A stretch of DNA of 52,490 nt from JACQRW01 sp964371935 (GCA_964371935.1 CAYJOT010000002.1:1-52490); one strand, 5' to 3'. Counted from the first letter of the stretch, positions 43,401-50,763 are shown. Made by a program: numbers and translations. The notes: generated by a model from the letters alone, not told the origin.

Positions 43401-44177
43401 AAGCGAGTTCAATGTCTTGGAACTGCCGATCTGCGCTCCGTTCTCATCCAGCAATACTACGCCGTCAAGCACCGCATTGTTGGAAGGACCTTTGCGCTCT
43501 ACAGTCAAGCCGGTGATGGTTACATCGCCGTCAGCTGATGCCGTAAACTTCACGCGGGTAAACGGCACGCGTGCCGCTCCGCCTGGCGCAAGGTTTGCGA
43601 CCGGCTGATTAGAATCAAGCATTACCGTGAGTCCGCTCGCTACCGGTGCTGGTGTTGCAGGCGTTCCTGGCGCTGCCGGTGTACCCGGTGTTGCAGGCGT
43701 TCCGGGTGCTGCTGGTGTTGGGGTCGGTGTTACCGCCATCATTGCGCTATATGCCGCGCGCGACTTTGATCCGAAATATCCGGATGACGGAGTAACGCCT
43801 GCTTCTTTTTGCCATGCTACGACTGCCGCTTTCGTAAGAGAACCAAAGTAGCCTGTTGCGGCTACATTCAGATGCCCTTTTGCGGCAAGTTCATCCTGGA
43901 GACAAGTCACATCATCGCCCCGTGATCCGACTGTCAGATTTCGGGTGAAGGTGCACTTTGCTCCCGTCATTGCACCGGTGCTTCCTGTATCGCGTTGCAA
44001 TGCAGCAATCTGTGCCTGGAGCGCTGCGATCTGTGCCATCAGCGAGTCAATAGTCACCGTCTGGCCGACTGCGGCCAACGGCATAATAATCGCCGCTCCT
44101 GAAATCATAATGGCTGTTGCCATTGCCGCAACTTTCTTGAGGCCACGGTTGCCACCACTAAAGGATAATATATTCAT
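40500..44177 (-). CDS. Surface-layer-like protein with peptidoglycan-binding domain
   Basis: The 1225 residues begin with a basic start and signal-type hydrophobic segment (VAAMATAIMISGAAIIMPLAA), then a short Leu/Ala/Gln coiled coil (IDSLMAQIAALQAQIAALQ), a peptidoglycan-binding domain (about 78-150: LTVGSRGDDVTCLQDELAAK ... GYFGSLTKAAVVAWQKEAG) and a Pro/Thr/Ala linker. The rest is Thr/Ser/Gly-rich beta sequence, probably Ig-like. This matches the large S-layer-like proteins common in Parcubacteria. It is probably the main cell-surface coat, to which the window's glycan may attach. Confidence 0.85.
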   Translation of the reverse strand: MNILSFSGGNRGLKKVAAMATAIMISGAAIIMPLAAVGQTVTIDSLMAQIAALQAQIAALQRDTGSTGAMTGAKCTFTRNLTVGSRGDDVTCLQDELAAKGHLNVAATGYFGSLTKAAVVAWQKEAGVTPSSGYFGSKSRAAYSAMMAVTPTPTPAAPGTPATPGTPAAPGTPATPAPVASGLTVMLDSNQPVANLAPGGAARVPFTRVKFTASADGDVTITGLTVERKGPSNNAVLDGVVLLDENGAQIGSSKTLNSLNQALLNEPVMVKAGTTKVLIIAGNMVTADPAYNGQVIQLALVGVNAGTTAVTGVSATAPIVGNGQTYNSTVSIGTVTMQRGSTDPGAAVTKRIGDLGYTFSAVRVTAGSAEKVYLKYIRWNQTGSVASGDLANVKTYVDGMAYDTMVSSDGKYYVTTFTDNSGQGLLIDKGFSKELSIKGDIIGGSGRTVMFDIAERIDIGLNGQTYGFGIIPPQTGTAAADRNNPNFTSSEDPWYAGGTVTVSAGTISVSTSNAVAAQNIAVNVNNVPLGAFTTDVKGEPITVNKVAFNVTLGGEGTGMDVDDLTTVSLVDENGSIVAGPVDGNASDTTDTAGSADGVLVFSTSITFPVGLRTYTLKGKVGSDITNNVTIQASTTPSTDFASAKGQNSGNSITATPAAAISFNTMTVKTGALTVGIATVPVAQTVIAGSNQFEFARYIFDTTASGEDVRVVSIPLYFNAVSGNRNDLTNCQLYDGATSVNSNNKKNPATGDTASSTSIIFDGTGLVLTKGTSKTLSMKCDVRSGSTGVYQWGIDAGQNNSFTGVTGLDSGQTITETFTDAAGQQMTASSGGSLSTVLDTNSPGYAIVAGGTTGVELARVKYSAVNEDIDVKQIALQLTGVASNTPNDLADNKVSLFDADTMTLVGTASFGSGDNATSSLIAAGAFRIPKGGSKTLVIKGDISAIGPSANLTASGDLLRVDYDGDNNGINGNYGTGVASGATITLTGGDTASAGVRIMRGYPIVTYIPLSSAEKILSSKADNILYKFSVKATNNDVALYKFSFAIGSSSLAATTSAYAVYAYTDSGYSTVDSTFSATGLVNAGTCFNGLSSTAAGPRTISIYPDKTSCNSSATTTYIVPNGSTRYFQLRATAANVSTNTNSKDTITVNLRGDSAYPVNTATLMSKAGSQGSTAVTSSVDADTNNAFIWSPVSTTTQNTIQDLDFTNGYQVKGLPAIGTTQESLQSQ

Positions 44178-44323
44178 AATGATTCTTTGTGTTTAACTAA
44201 CAGAAACTTTCTTACGTCTTTGAACGTTTCACTTCTTACCCTTGTCGACGAGCCGGATAAGAGAGAAACATATTTTGATTTGAATAATGAAGAAGAATAC
44301 TTTGGAACTCAAGTTCCCCTCAT

Positions 44324-44408
44324 CCGTACCCCATTTGGAGACGCGAGAAGCTGGATACCAGAAACTGGAAAAAGTAATTATGCTCTCGTCTCCCCAAATG
44401 GGACACGG
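44324..44408. repeat. Long imperfect inverted repeat upstream of the surface-layer gene
   Basis: Arms 44324-44347 (CCGTACCCCATTTGGAGACG...) and 44385-44408 (...GTCTCCCCAAATGGGACACGG) pair with few mismatches; the loop holds a small CCAG-AAA-CTGG hairpin. In mRNA it would form one strong stem-loop. Confidence 0.65.
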
Positions 44409-44441
44409 ACTTACGGAGATCGACCGAATCTTGAACTCCAA

Positions 44442-44460
44442 CCTGCCTGCGGTAGGCAGG
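44442..44460. repeat. CPR-type short palindrome
   Basis: CCTGCCT (44442-44448), loop GCGGT, AGGCAGG (44454-44460). I recognise this sequence type as a common dispersed hairpin in CPR genomes. Confidence 0.6.
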
Positions 44461-44534
44461 GAAAGAAACCCCTACTAAAGTTGTCAATGTTCTCTCCAAT
44501 CAGAATACATCAGGACTCCAGATACTTATATCAT

Positions 44535-44744
44535 AGATACTTATATCATAAGTATACTGTTCCCGCAAGCATACGCAAGTGTTACTTATNNNNNNNNNNN
44601 NNNNNNNNNNNNNNNNNNNNNNNNNNNNNNNNNNNNNNNNNNNNNNNNNNNNNNNNNNNNNNNNNNNNNNNNNNNNNNNNNNNNNNNNNAGATACTTATA
44701 TCATAAGTATACTGTTCCCGCAAGCATACGCAAGTGTTACTTAT
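44535..44744. other. Assembly gap of 100 N flanked by identical 55-bp ends
   Basis: The N run is 44590-44689. The 55 bases before it (44535-44589) are identical to the 55 after it (44690-44744). A 15-base unit, AGATACTTATATCAT, is also repeated in tandem at 44520-44549. The gap length is a placeholder; the ends may overlap directly or a tandem array may be collapsed. Confidence 0.9.
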
Positions 44745-44803
44745 CCACACAAATATAGTATATAGCCGCCCGCTTTATTCGACAAGTACCTCCCTGTGGA
44801 TAA
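44741..44803. promoter_or_regulatory. Two perfect DnaA-box-like 9-mers, inverted
   Basis: TTATCCACA at 44741-44749 and its reverse complement TGTGGATAA at 44795-44803, in AT-rich sequence beside the gap. A third copy is at 47548-47556. No dnaA, dnaN or rpmH gene is near, so an origin is only a possibility. Confidence 0.3.
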
Positions 44804-44815
44804 CTAAAGCCTATC

Positions 44816-45688
44816 TTATATATCAAGTTTTTTCAAGTAGCGCCGAAATGCCTTGCCAATTTCGGCATGTTTAAGCCCTACTTGTACCATTGCCTTGGCA
44901 AATCCAAGCTTTTCGCCGCAGTCATAGAGAACCCCCTCATATTCATAACCATACATCTCTCCGCCCTGCTTGAGGTAAAGCTGAAATGCGCCAGTAGCAA
45001 AAAGCTCTCCTCCGGGGCCCGGCTTCATTATAGAAAGTAAGTCAAGTACCTCCGGAGTATAGATATATTTGCCGCGCGAGACAAGGTTCGAGGGCGCCTC
45101 TTCAATCTTTGGCTTCTCAATCATATCGGTCACTCTGAATGTCCGATTGGAAATCTTTTTTACGCCGACAATGCCATACCTTGAGACCATTTTTCGCGGA
45201 ACTCGATCAAGGGCAAGCACCGGATTCTGATACTTATCAAAGACATTCATCAGTTGTTTCAGACACGGGATTTTAGCGTCAACTACGTCGTCTTCATATA
45301 GGACAGCGACCGGCTCATCATGTCCGATAAGATGCCGCGCCTGCAATACCGCATGCCCCGGCCCGAGCGGTTCGCTTTCACGGACATACGTAAATTTCGC
45401 AAGCGAGGAGATGGCGTGTATGCGATCCGCAAGTCCGCTTTTGCCGCGATTGCGGAGAAAATATTCAAGCTCCAAAGAATAATCAAAGTGATCCTCTATT
45501 GCCCTTTTTCCGCGGCCAGTCACAAAGATAATATCGGTTATACCGGAGACAACCGCTTCCTCGACCAGAAACTGTATGACTGGCTTGTCAATCAACGGCA
45601 GCATTGCTTTCGGCTGCGCCTTGGTCGCAGGCAAAAATCTTGTACCCAGACCGGCAACTGGAATAATAACTTTAGTCAGAGGTCTCAT
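44816..45688 (-). CDS. galU: UTP-glucose-1-phosphate uridylyltransferase
   Basis: A 290-residue nucleotidyltransferase with IIPVAGLGTRFLPATKAQPK (UTP-binding loop), LEYFLRNRG, VRESEPLGPGHAVLQA and VAVLYEDDVVD. It makes UDP-glucose from glucose-1-phosphate and UTP, a donor for glycan synthesis and precursor for the dehydrogenase and epimerases upstream. Length is normal for bacterial GalU. Its ATG overlaps the stop of the HTH gene by 4 bases, so the two are co-transcribed. Confidence 0.92.
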   Translation of the reverse strand: MRPLTKVIIPVAGLGTRFLPATKAQPKAMLPLIDKPVIQFLVEEAVVSGITDIIFVTGRGKRAIEDHFDYSLELEYFLRNRGKSGLADRIHAISSLAKFTYVRESEPLGPGHAVLQARHLIGHDEPVAVLYEDDVVDAKIPCLKQLMNVFDKYQNPVLALDRVPRKMVSRYGIVGVKKISNRTFRVTDMIEKPKIEEAPSNLVSRGKYIYTPEVLDLLSIMKPGPGGELFATGAFQLYLKQGGEMYGYEYEGVLYDCGEKLGFAKAMVQVGLKHAEIGKAFRRYLKKLDI

Positions 45689-46320
45689 AATTTTAGAGAA
45701 TAGCTAGTCCAGCGTTTTTGACCGTCTTGTTTGAGAATGTTCTTTTGCACAAGATCATGCAGGTCTCGCTGGATTGTCTTGGCGCTTACGCCCGCCAGCA
45801 AGGTATGGAAATCGCTGATTTTCGCCTGCGACGTCTTTTCTACAAATATAAGTATCTTTTTTTGACGATCAGTCATATTGACGTACCCGCCAGGAATGCG
45901 CTGCTTAACTTTTTGACTCCTGATCCCGGAAATATCATGCGTCTGTTCACTATAACCTACCTCGCCCGGATTCCGGTCACGATCTTGCGGAACATGGCCT
46001 CCGTCAAGTTCTTGCCTGAAAAAATGTTCAAGCAATTCATACTCGCGTTCAAGAATGGTCAGATTGATCGGCCGGACCAGCCGCATGGAGCGTGCCACGC
46101 GCAAGTATCCCTTCATGGTCTCAACCTTGGCAAGCAGGGAAAGCGCTCCGTGCTCACGGCCATCGGCATATTTATATTCGGTGACATTGCCAAAAATCTC
46201 ATTTGCCTTTTCCCGCAGAGAGCGCCTGAGCGCCTCCCCCTGCGGAAAAAAATCCGTGACACGATAGAGCGCCAGAGTCAGCTCGAATGTCTTGCGATGC
46301 AATTCTTGTGAGTTCTTCAT
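45685..46320 (-). CDS. Helical-domain protein with C-terminal DeoR-like winged helix
   Basis: The 211 residues have an alpha-helical N-terminal half (about 1-115), resembling small four-helix-bundle proteins, and a C-terminal winged helix (about 148-211: MTDRQKKILIFVEKTSQAKI, GVSAKTIQRDLHDLVQKNIL). It is probably a DNA-binding regulator, perhaps of its own operon with galU. The ligand is unknown. The transcription start is predicted about 6 bases before the ATG. Confidence 0.7.
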   Translation of the reverse strand: MKNSQELHRKTFELTLALYRVTDFFPQGEALRRSLREKANEIFGNVTEYKYADGREHGALSLLAKVETMKGYLRVARSMRLVRPINLTILEREYELLEHFFRQELDGGHVPQDRDRNPGEVGYSEQTHDISGIRSQKVKQRIPGGYVNMTDRQKKILIFVEKTSQAKISDFHTLLAGVSAKTIQRDLHDLVQKNILKQDGQKRWTSYSLKL

Positions 46321-46332
46321 GGTATACTACTT

Positions 46333-46361
46333 GTCATACCAATAACCCCTTCAACTGTCAA
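46333..46361 (-). promoter_or_regulatory. Promoter for the HTH-galU operon
   Basis: -35 TTGACA (46361-46356), 17-base spacer, -10 TATGAC (46338-46333). The expected start is near 46326, only about 6 bases before the ATG at 46320, so the mRNA is nearly leaderless. Confidence 0.6.
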
Positions 46362-46363
46362 TT

Positions 46364-47071
46364 ATGAAAAAAGAAACTCTTCGCCAAAAACAAACCCGCG
46401 CCAAAAAGATTTTTGCCCAGCTCGCACAAACGTATCCGAACGCGGGCATGATCCTCCGATATTCCAATCCGTGGGAGTTGCTAGTCGCAGTTATTCTCTC
46501 CGCGCAATGCACAGACAAGAAAGTGAATGAGGTAACTGAAAAACTTTTTAAAAAATACCGCACGCTCGACGATTATGTCCGGGCGTCCGCCAGCAAACGG
46601 GGAGAAAAAGAATTTGAGGGTATGATACACTCCACGGGTTTTTATCACGCGAAGGCAAAACACATTCTCACGACCGCAAAACTTGTGAAAGAAAAATTTA
46701 GGGGAAGCGTTCCTAAGACAATGGAGGAAATGCTCACGCTCCGTGGCGTTGCGCGCAAAACCGCAAACGTAGTTTTAGGAAACTCGTACGATGTCGTTGA
46801 GGGCATTGCCGTGGACACGCACGTGGGCCGCCTCTCCCAGCGCCTCAAACTTGTCCGAGAATCGCACGACCCGAAAAAAATCGAACAAGACCTCATGCAA
46901 CTCCTCCCAAAAAAAATCTGGTTCCGCTCCACCTACCTCCTCATCGCCCATGGCCGAAAAATTTGCACCGCGAAAGATCCGCGCTGCGACGTGTGCCCGC
47001 TGAAAAAAATTTGTCCATCAGCATTTCAATTCCCAAGGTTTAAAAAAAATAACAACCTCTTACCATCGTAA
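46364..47071 (+). CDS. nth: Endonuclease III
   Basis: A 235-residue DNA glycosylase/AP lyase of base-excision repair. The helix-hairpin-helix motif LRGVARKTANVVL carries the catalytic Lys132, and Asp151 follows in IAVDTHVGR. The C-terminal [4Fe-4S] site has Cys201, Cys208, Cys211 and Cys217 (C-X6-C-X2-C-X5-C). LSAQCTDKKVN is the usual N-terminal helix. It removes oxidised pyrimidines. Its last codons and stop lie inside the terminator hairpin of the convergent gene. Confidence 0.93.
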   Translation: MKKETLRQKQTRAKKIFAQLAQTYPNAGMILRYSNPWELLVAVILSAQCTDKKVNEVTEKLFKKYRTLDDYVRASASKRGEKEFEGMIHSTGFYHAKAKHILTTAKLVKEKFRGSVPKTMEEMLTLRGVARKTANVVLGNSYDVVEGIAVDTHVGRLSQRLKLVRESHDPKKIEQDLMQLLPKKIWFRSTYLLIAHGRKICTAKDPRCDVCPLKKICPSAFQFPRFKKNNNLLPS

Positions 47072-47082
47072 CGATAAGAGGT
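47055..47082 (-). terminator. Terminator hairpin over two convergent stop codons
   Basis: ACCTCTT (47055-47061) pairs with AAGAGGT (47076-47082), and ATCG (47065-47068) with CGAT (47072-47075). On the minus strand TTGTTATTTTTTTT follows. It overlaps the stop codons of nth and of the minus-strand 78-residue gene. Confidence 0.65.
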
Positions 47083-47296
47083 CTGAACTAACCGCGCCCG
47101 CCTTGACGGCGCGTGCTCTCAATTTTTTGACTACCGCGTCCCGAAAAACTTGATAGTCAATGTCTGCGAGTTCACACAATGTACGAGCATCTTGAGAATG
47201 AACCCATGCTCTGTCTTTTGCATCCCCACGTAAAGCGTCATCCACTCCAACTTTTAATATAGCACAAACAAATTTTTTATAGGCATCAGTGCTCAT
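47060..47296 (-). CDS. Small conserved-looking protein, 78 aa, behind a GA-repeat promoter
   Basis: I do not recognise the family. MSTDAYKKFVCAILKVGVDD starts at 47296 after an excellent ribosome site (AAGGAGGTGG) and is soluble and helix-rich. The in-frame extension to 47581 crosses repeats and is not real. It is preceded by a promoter whose spacer is a GA repeat, so expression may be switched by repeat length. It ends in the terminator at 47055-47082, convergent with nth. Confidence 0.7.
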   Translation of the reverse strand: MSTDAYKKFVCAILKVGVDDALRGDAKDRAWVHSQDARTLCELADIDYQVFRDAVVKKLRARAVKAGAVSSDLLSLRW

Positions 47297-47330
47297 AAAA
47301 CCACCTCCTTGTAGATTAAGATCTGATAAA

Positions 47331-47373
<43 letters not shown>

Positions 47374-47400
47374 GCGTGTGTAGAAAAATGCGTGACAATG

Positions 47401-47477
47401 TGTCATTCTGAGCGGAGCGAAGAATCTTGTATTGTAGCGTTGAAGCCAAGAGATCCTTCACTTCGTTCAGGATGACA
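47401..47477. repeat. Imperfect palindromic dispersed repeat
   Basis: TGTCATTCTGAGCGGAGCGA... (47401-47428) is largely complementary to ...TCACTTCGTTCAGGATGACA (47449-47477). I recognise this type as widespread in many bacterial genomes. Confidence 0.7.
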
Positions 47478-47496
47478 TGAAGTGCATAAGCCCGAT

Positions 47497-47520
47497 AAGA
47501 AGAGTCTGACGACTCTTCTT
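47497..47520. repeat. Perfect 10-bp inverted repeat
   Basis: AAGAAGAGTC (47497-47506), loop TGAC, GACTCTTCTT (47511-47520). No U-run follows on either strand, so it is not a clear terminator. Confidence 0.6.
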
Positions 47521-47562
47521 TCCATTTTCTACAACCCGGAAAACATCTGTGGATAACTTTTC

Positions 47563-47591
47563 TTGACGTATTTTCGCGCATCTGGGATAAT
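47563..47591 (+). promoter_or_regulatory. Promoter for the structured RNA candidate
   Basis: -35 TTGACG (47563-47568), 17-base spacer, -10 GATAAT (47586-47591). Transcription would start near 47598, at the first hairpin of the region. Confidence 0.5.
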
Positions 47592-47596
47592 AGGAT

Positions 47597-47980
47597 CAGA
47601 AATTAGATGAACATAAATTTTCTGATTTCTCGTCTTGCAAGACATACACATTCGTTCTTTTCAGAAATTTATAATAGGCAACGAGCAACAAAATCAAAAC
47701 AATTTCATTTTTTGCGAGTGAACCTGTTATATGCCAATTTATTGGCATATTGTCAGATGATTTCTTTCATCTTTTTTCAGATCTTTCAAAAAAATTCGCT
47801 GTATGCCTCTACGTTATGTATTGCATATAAGCGAACTGTTATCTCTCTTATTCTCGGTATAATTACCGCAAAACAGATGCGTAATGCCATCCTTTTGCGG
47901 ACAACAAATCATTACGAATTTGTTTCGCGGTAATTATACCAAAAAAGTTTGGGCCACCGAGAGGTGGCCCTCTTTATTTT
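47597..47980 (+). ncRNA. Candidate structured RNA, about 380 nt
   Basis: A promoter at 47563-47591 and terminator at 47951-47980 bracket an AT-rich stretch packed with inverted repeats: ATCAGAAA/TTTCTGAT (47595-47626), GTCTTGCAAGAC (47632-47643), ATATGCCAAT/ATTGGCATAT (47729-47750), AGATGA/TCATCT (47755-47772), TTCGCT/AGCGAA with TATGC/GCATA inside (47795-47835), and GGTATAATTACCGC/GCGGTAATTATACC (47856-47940). It does not show tmRNA or RNase P signatures that I can find. A 108-codon ORF (47607-47933) and an 18-codon ORF (47877-47933) exist but look poor as proteins. Confidence 0.4.
47951..47980. terminator. Bidirectional Rho-independent terminator
   Basis: Perfect stem GGGCCACC (47951-47958), loop GAGA, GGTGGCCC (47963-47970). 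A T-rich tract follows on the + strand (47971-47980), and AAACTTTTTT follows on the minus strand. It can end both the + strand RNA and clpB. Confidence 0.85.
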
Positions 47981-48004
47981 CTTAACGTTTGCGCAAATAT
48001 TCTC

Positions 48005-48042
48005 ATATCACTATCTTGGTCGATCGGTCAAGATAGTGATAT
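48005..48042. repeat. 38-bp CGATCG-centred palindrome, copy E
   Basis: Arms ATATCACTATCTTG (48005-48018) and CAAGATAGTGATAT (48029-48042) are perfect 14-bp inverted repeats around GT-CGATCG-GT; CGATCG (48021-48026) is exactly central. It lies 15 bases past the clpB stop. Confidence 0.8.
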
Positions 48043-48057
48043 AAATTTGGGAATCAT

Positions 48058-50763
48058 TCACGAGTGTCTCGTGCCGACCGACAGACGATGTTTGACGGTA
48101 AGTTTTTTTATATGCGGGGAGATGGTGATCTTGCCATCCCTGACGCCGATCAAGATCGAATCGCCTGAAACTATTTTTCCGGAAATAATTTCCTGCGCAA
48201 GCGGATCGAGAATTAAATTCTGGATCGCGCGCTTGAGCGGGCGCGCGCCATAATTTATATCGTATCCTTTTTCCGCAATCATTTTTTTAACCTCGTCGGT
48301 GAATGCAATCAAGATCTCGCGGCTTTCCATGCGCTTGACCACCCGCGCCAGCTGGATCTCCACGATTCTCTGAATAGCCGCCGGACTCAATGATGAGAAG
48401 AAAATAATCTCATCAAGCCGGTTGAGAAATTCCGGGCGGAAGTTGCGTTCAAGCGCGCGGCGGATCCGCCCTTTCATGTCGGACTCTTTGCGCTCGCGCG
48501 TGTCTTCATTGATCGTCATGAATCCGATCTGTCCCATCTCGTGCACGAACTCGCTGCCCACGTTGGACGTCATGATGATGATCGTATTTTTGAAATTCAC
48601 CGTGCGTCCCTTGGCATCCGTGAGCCGGCCGTTGTCGAGAATCTGCAAAAGGATGTTGAACACTTCCGGGTGCGCTTTTTCGATTTCATCAAAAAGGATT
48701 ACCGAGTACGGGCGGTGCTTCACGAGTTCGGTCAGCTGCCCCCCTTCTTCGTAGCCGACATATCCCGGGGGCGAGCCGATAAACTTTGACGCGGTGTGGC
48801 GCTCCATATACTCGGACATATCAATGCGGATGAGCGACTTCTCGTCGCTGAATAAAAATTCCGCGAGCGCTTTTGTAAGTTCCGTTTTACCCACGCCGGT
48901 CTGCCCCAGAAACATGAATGATCCGATCGGACGGTTTTCTTCCCCGATGCCCGCGCGGGAGCGGCGCACCGCGGACGCGATCCGTTCGATTGCCTCGTCC
49001 TGGCCGATGACGCGGCGCTTTAGCTCGTCTTCCATCTTGATCAGGCGCGACGCCTCGGTCTCGATAATTTTAGTTACCGGTATTCCGGTCCAACGCGCAA
49101 TCGCGGCCGCAATGTCTTCTTCCGTGACCTCACCCCGCAATAAATTCCGCGAGTTTTGCAGCTGCACCAGGCGCGTTTCCGCGTCTTCCAGCTGCGCTTC
49201 AAGCTGCGGGATTTTTCCGTACCGCAGTTCGGCGACCTTACCGAATTCGCCCGCACGCTCCGCAATATCCGATTCCTGGCGCGCTTCATCGAGATTTTTC
49301 TTGAACGCGCGCACCTCCTGGATAGTTTCTTTCTCTTTCGCCCACGTTTGTTCAAGCCCGTGGATACCTTCTTGTAGATCCGCAATCTCTTTCTCAATCT
49401 TCTTCAGCCGTTCTTTTTGTTTGCGATCCGACTCTTTTTTGTCGCCGATCAGTCCGGCGCGCTCAATCTCAAGACGCATGATTCTTCTCCGCGTCTCGTC
49501 AAGCTCTTTGGGCAAGCTGTCCATCTCAAGCCGGAGGGAGGATGCGGCCTCATCCATAAGATCAACGGCCTTGTCCGGCAAAAACCGGTCCGTGATATAT
49601 CGCGACGACAGCTGGGCCGAAGACACTAAAGCCGCATCAGTGATCTTTACTCCGTGATGCGCCTCGTATTTGCGCTTTAGACCGCGCAAAATCGCAATGG
49701 TATCTTCAACCGATGGCTCGTCCACATACACCGGCTGAAACCGCCTGGCTAAAGCTGCATCCCGTTCAATGTATCGCTGGTATTCGCGAAGCGTCGTAGC
49801 GCCGATCGCGTGCAATTCGCCCCGCGCAAGCGCCGGCTTCAACATGTTTGACGCATCAATAGCGCCCTCGGCCGCGCCCGCGCCAACAAGGGTATGCAGC
49901 TCATCAATGAAAATAATGTATTTGCCGCCTCCCCGCTCAATCTCGCGGACAACCGCTTTGAGACGATCTTCAAACTCCCCGCGATATTTGGTGCCAGCGA
50001 CAATAGCCGCTAAGTCAATCGCAATCAATTCCTTGTCTTTCAAACTTTCAGGCACATCACCGGCAACGATCCGTTCCGCCAGGCCTTCGGCAATCGCGGT
50101 CTTGCCTACTCCGGCCTCGCCGATCAATACGGGATTGTTCTTAGTCCTGCGGGACAGTACCTGCATCACGCGGCGGATCTCCTCGTCGCGTCCGATCACT
50201 GGATCAAGCTTTTCAGCCCGTGCAAGGCGCGTCAGGTTGCGCGCGTATTTTTCAAGCACGTTATATTTTGTCTCCGGCTCCTGATCAGTAATGCGCTGAC
50301 CTCCGCGAAGTTCGGAAAGCGCACGCAAGATCACTTCTTTTTGCAGACCCTCGCGGGTAAGCACTTCCTTTGCGCGCGACTGGATTTCCATAAGCGCCAA
50401 AAACAAATGCTCGGTCGAGATAAATTCGTCTTTGAGCTGCGCCGCTTCCCGATGCGCCTGCTCGATTACTCTTGCAAGATCCTGGGTCAGGTAGACCTGC
50501 CCGAGCGGAGTCGAGACCATTGACCCCCGCGGCATGGCATCGAGCGCCTCAAACATCCGATCCGCAAACGCCGAAATATCGATCTCCAGCTTTTCCAGAA
50601 TCGCATCAACCGTCCCCTCCTCTTGCAGCACCAATGCCGCAAGCAAATGCAGCGCATCAATCTGCTGATGCGACCGCTCCAGGGCCAAATCATGCGCCCG
50701 CTTAAGCGCCTCCTGCGCCTTAATAGTAAATTGTTGAAACGGCGGAAATGATGATGGTGGCAT
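48058..50763 (-). CDS. clpB: ATP-dependent disaggregase ClpB
   Basis: About 901 residues from the ATG at 50763; the ATG at 50784 lies inside a dispersed palindrome and is less likely. Order: N-terminal Clp repeat domain (1 to about 150), first AAA+ domain with Walker A GEAGVGKT, a long coiled-coil middle domain (about 400-520) diagnostic of ClpB rather than ClpA/ClpC, and the second AAA+ domain with Walker A GQTGVGKT and IDMSEYMERH. With DnaK it would resolubilise aggregated proteins. It has its own promoter and lies between palindromes D and E. Confidence 0.92.
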   Translation of the reverse strand: MPPSSFPPFQQFTIKAQEALKRAHDLALERSHQQIDALHLLAALVLQEEGTVDAILEKLEIDISAFADRMFEALDAMPRGSMVSTPLGQVYLTQDLARVIEQAHREAAQLKDEFISTEHLFLALMEIQSRAKEVLTREGLQKEVILRALSELRGGQRITDQEPETKYNVLEKYARNLTRLARAEKLDPVIGRDEEIRRVMQVLSRRTKNNPVLIGEAGVGKTAIAEGLAERIVAGDVPESLKDKELIAIDLAAIVAGTKYRGEFEDRLKAVVREIERGGGKYIIFIDELHTLVGAGAAEGAIDASNMLKPALARGELHAIGATTLREYQRYIERDAALARRFQPVYVDEPSVEDTIAILRGLKRKYEAHHGVKITDAALVSSAQLSSRYITDRFLPDKAVDLMDEAASSLRLEMDSLPKELDETRRRIMRLEIERAGLIGDKKESDRKQKERLKKIEKEIADLQEGIHGLEQTWAKEKETIQEVRAFKKNLDEARQESDIAERAGEFGKVAELRYGKIPQLEAQLEDAETRLVQLQNSRNLLRGEVTEEDIAAAIARWTGIPVTKIIETEASRLIKMEDELKRRVIGQDEAIERIASAVRRSRAGIGEENRPIGSFMFLGQTGVGKTELTKALAEFLFSDEKSLIRIDMSEYMERHTASKFIGSPPGYVGYEEGGQLTELVKHRPYSVILFDEIEKAHPEVFNILLQILDNGRLTDAKGRTVNFKNTIIIMTSNVGSEFVHEMGQIGFMTINEDTRERKESDMKGRIRRALERNFRPEFLNRLDEIIFFSSLSPAAIQRIVEIQLARVVKRMESREILIAFTDEVKKMIAEKGYDINYGARPLKRAIQNLILDPLAQEIISGKIVSGDSILIGVRDGKITISPHIKKLTVKHRLSVGTRHS

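Larger units (their letters stand above)
44178..44589 (-). promoter_or_regulatory. Upstream region of the surface-layer gene, with structured leader
   Basis: No gene is supported in these 412 bases. They hold a long imperfect hairpin (44324-44408), a short hairpin CCTGCCT/AGGCAGG (44442-44460) and a TTGACA at 44487-44482 without a good -10. The layout suggests a long, structured 5' leader for an abundant mRNA, but the true start of transcription is not clear. Confidence 0.4.

Noticed and set aside
44187..44765. 192-codon + strand ORF
   Set aside because: It runs through the 100-N gap and through repeat sequence.
47401..47520. Possible CRISPR or insertion-sequence remnant
   Set aside because: No regular spacers and no transposase; it is a pair of palindromic dispersed repeats.
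47607..47933. 108-codon ORF after a good promoter
   Set aside because: No ribosome site, odd composition, and the region is dominated by inverted repeats; kept only as an alternative to the RNA call.
47597..47980. tmRNA or RNase P RNA
   Set aside because: The length fits, but the conserved end sequences and core motifs of either RNA were not found.
48794..49657. 287-codon + strand ORF, Ser/Arg-rich
   Set aside because: Antisense to clpB; composition is that of a shadow frame.
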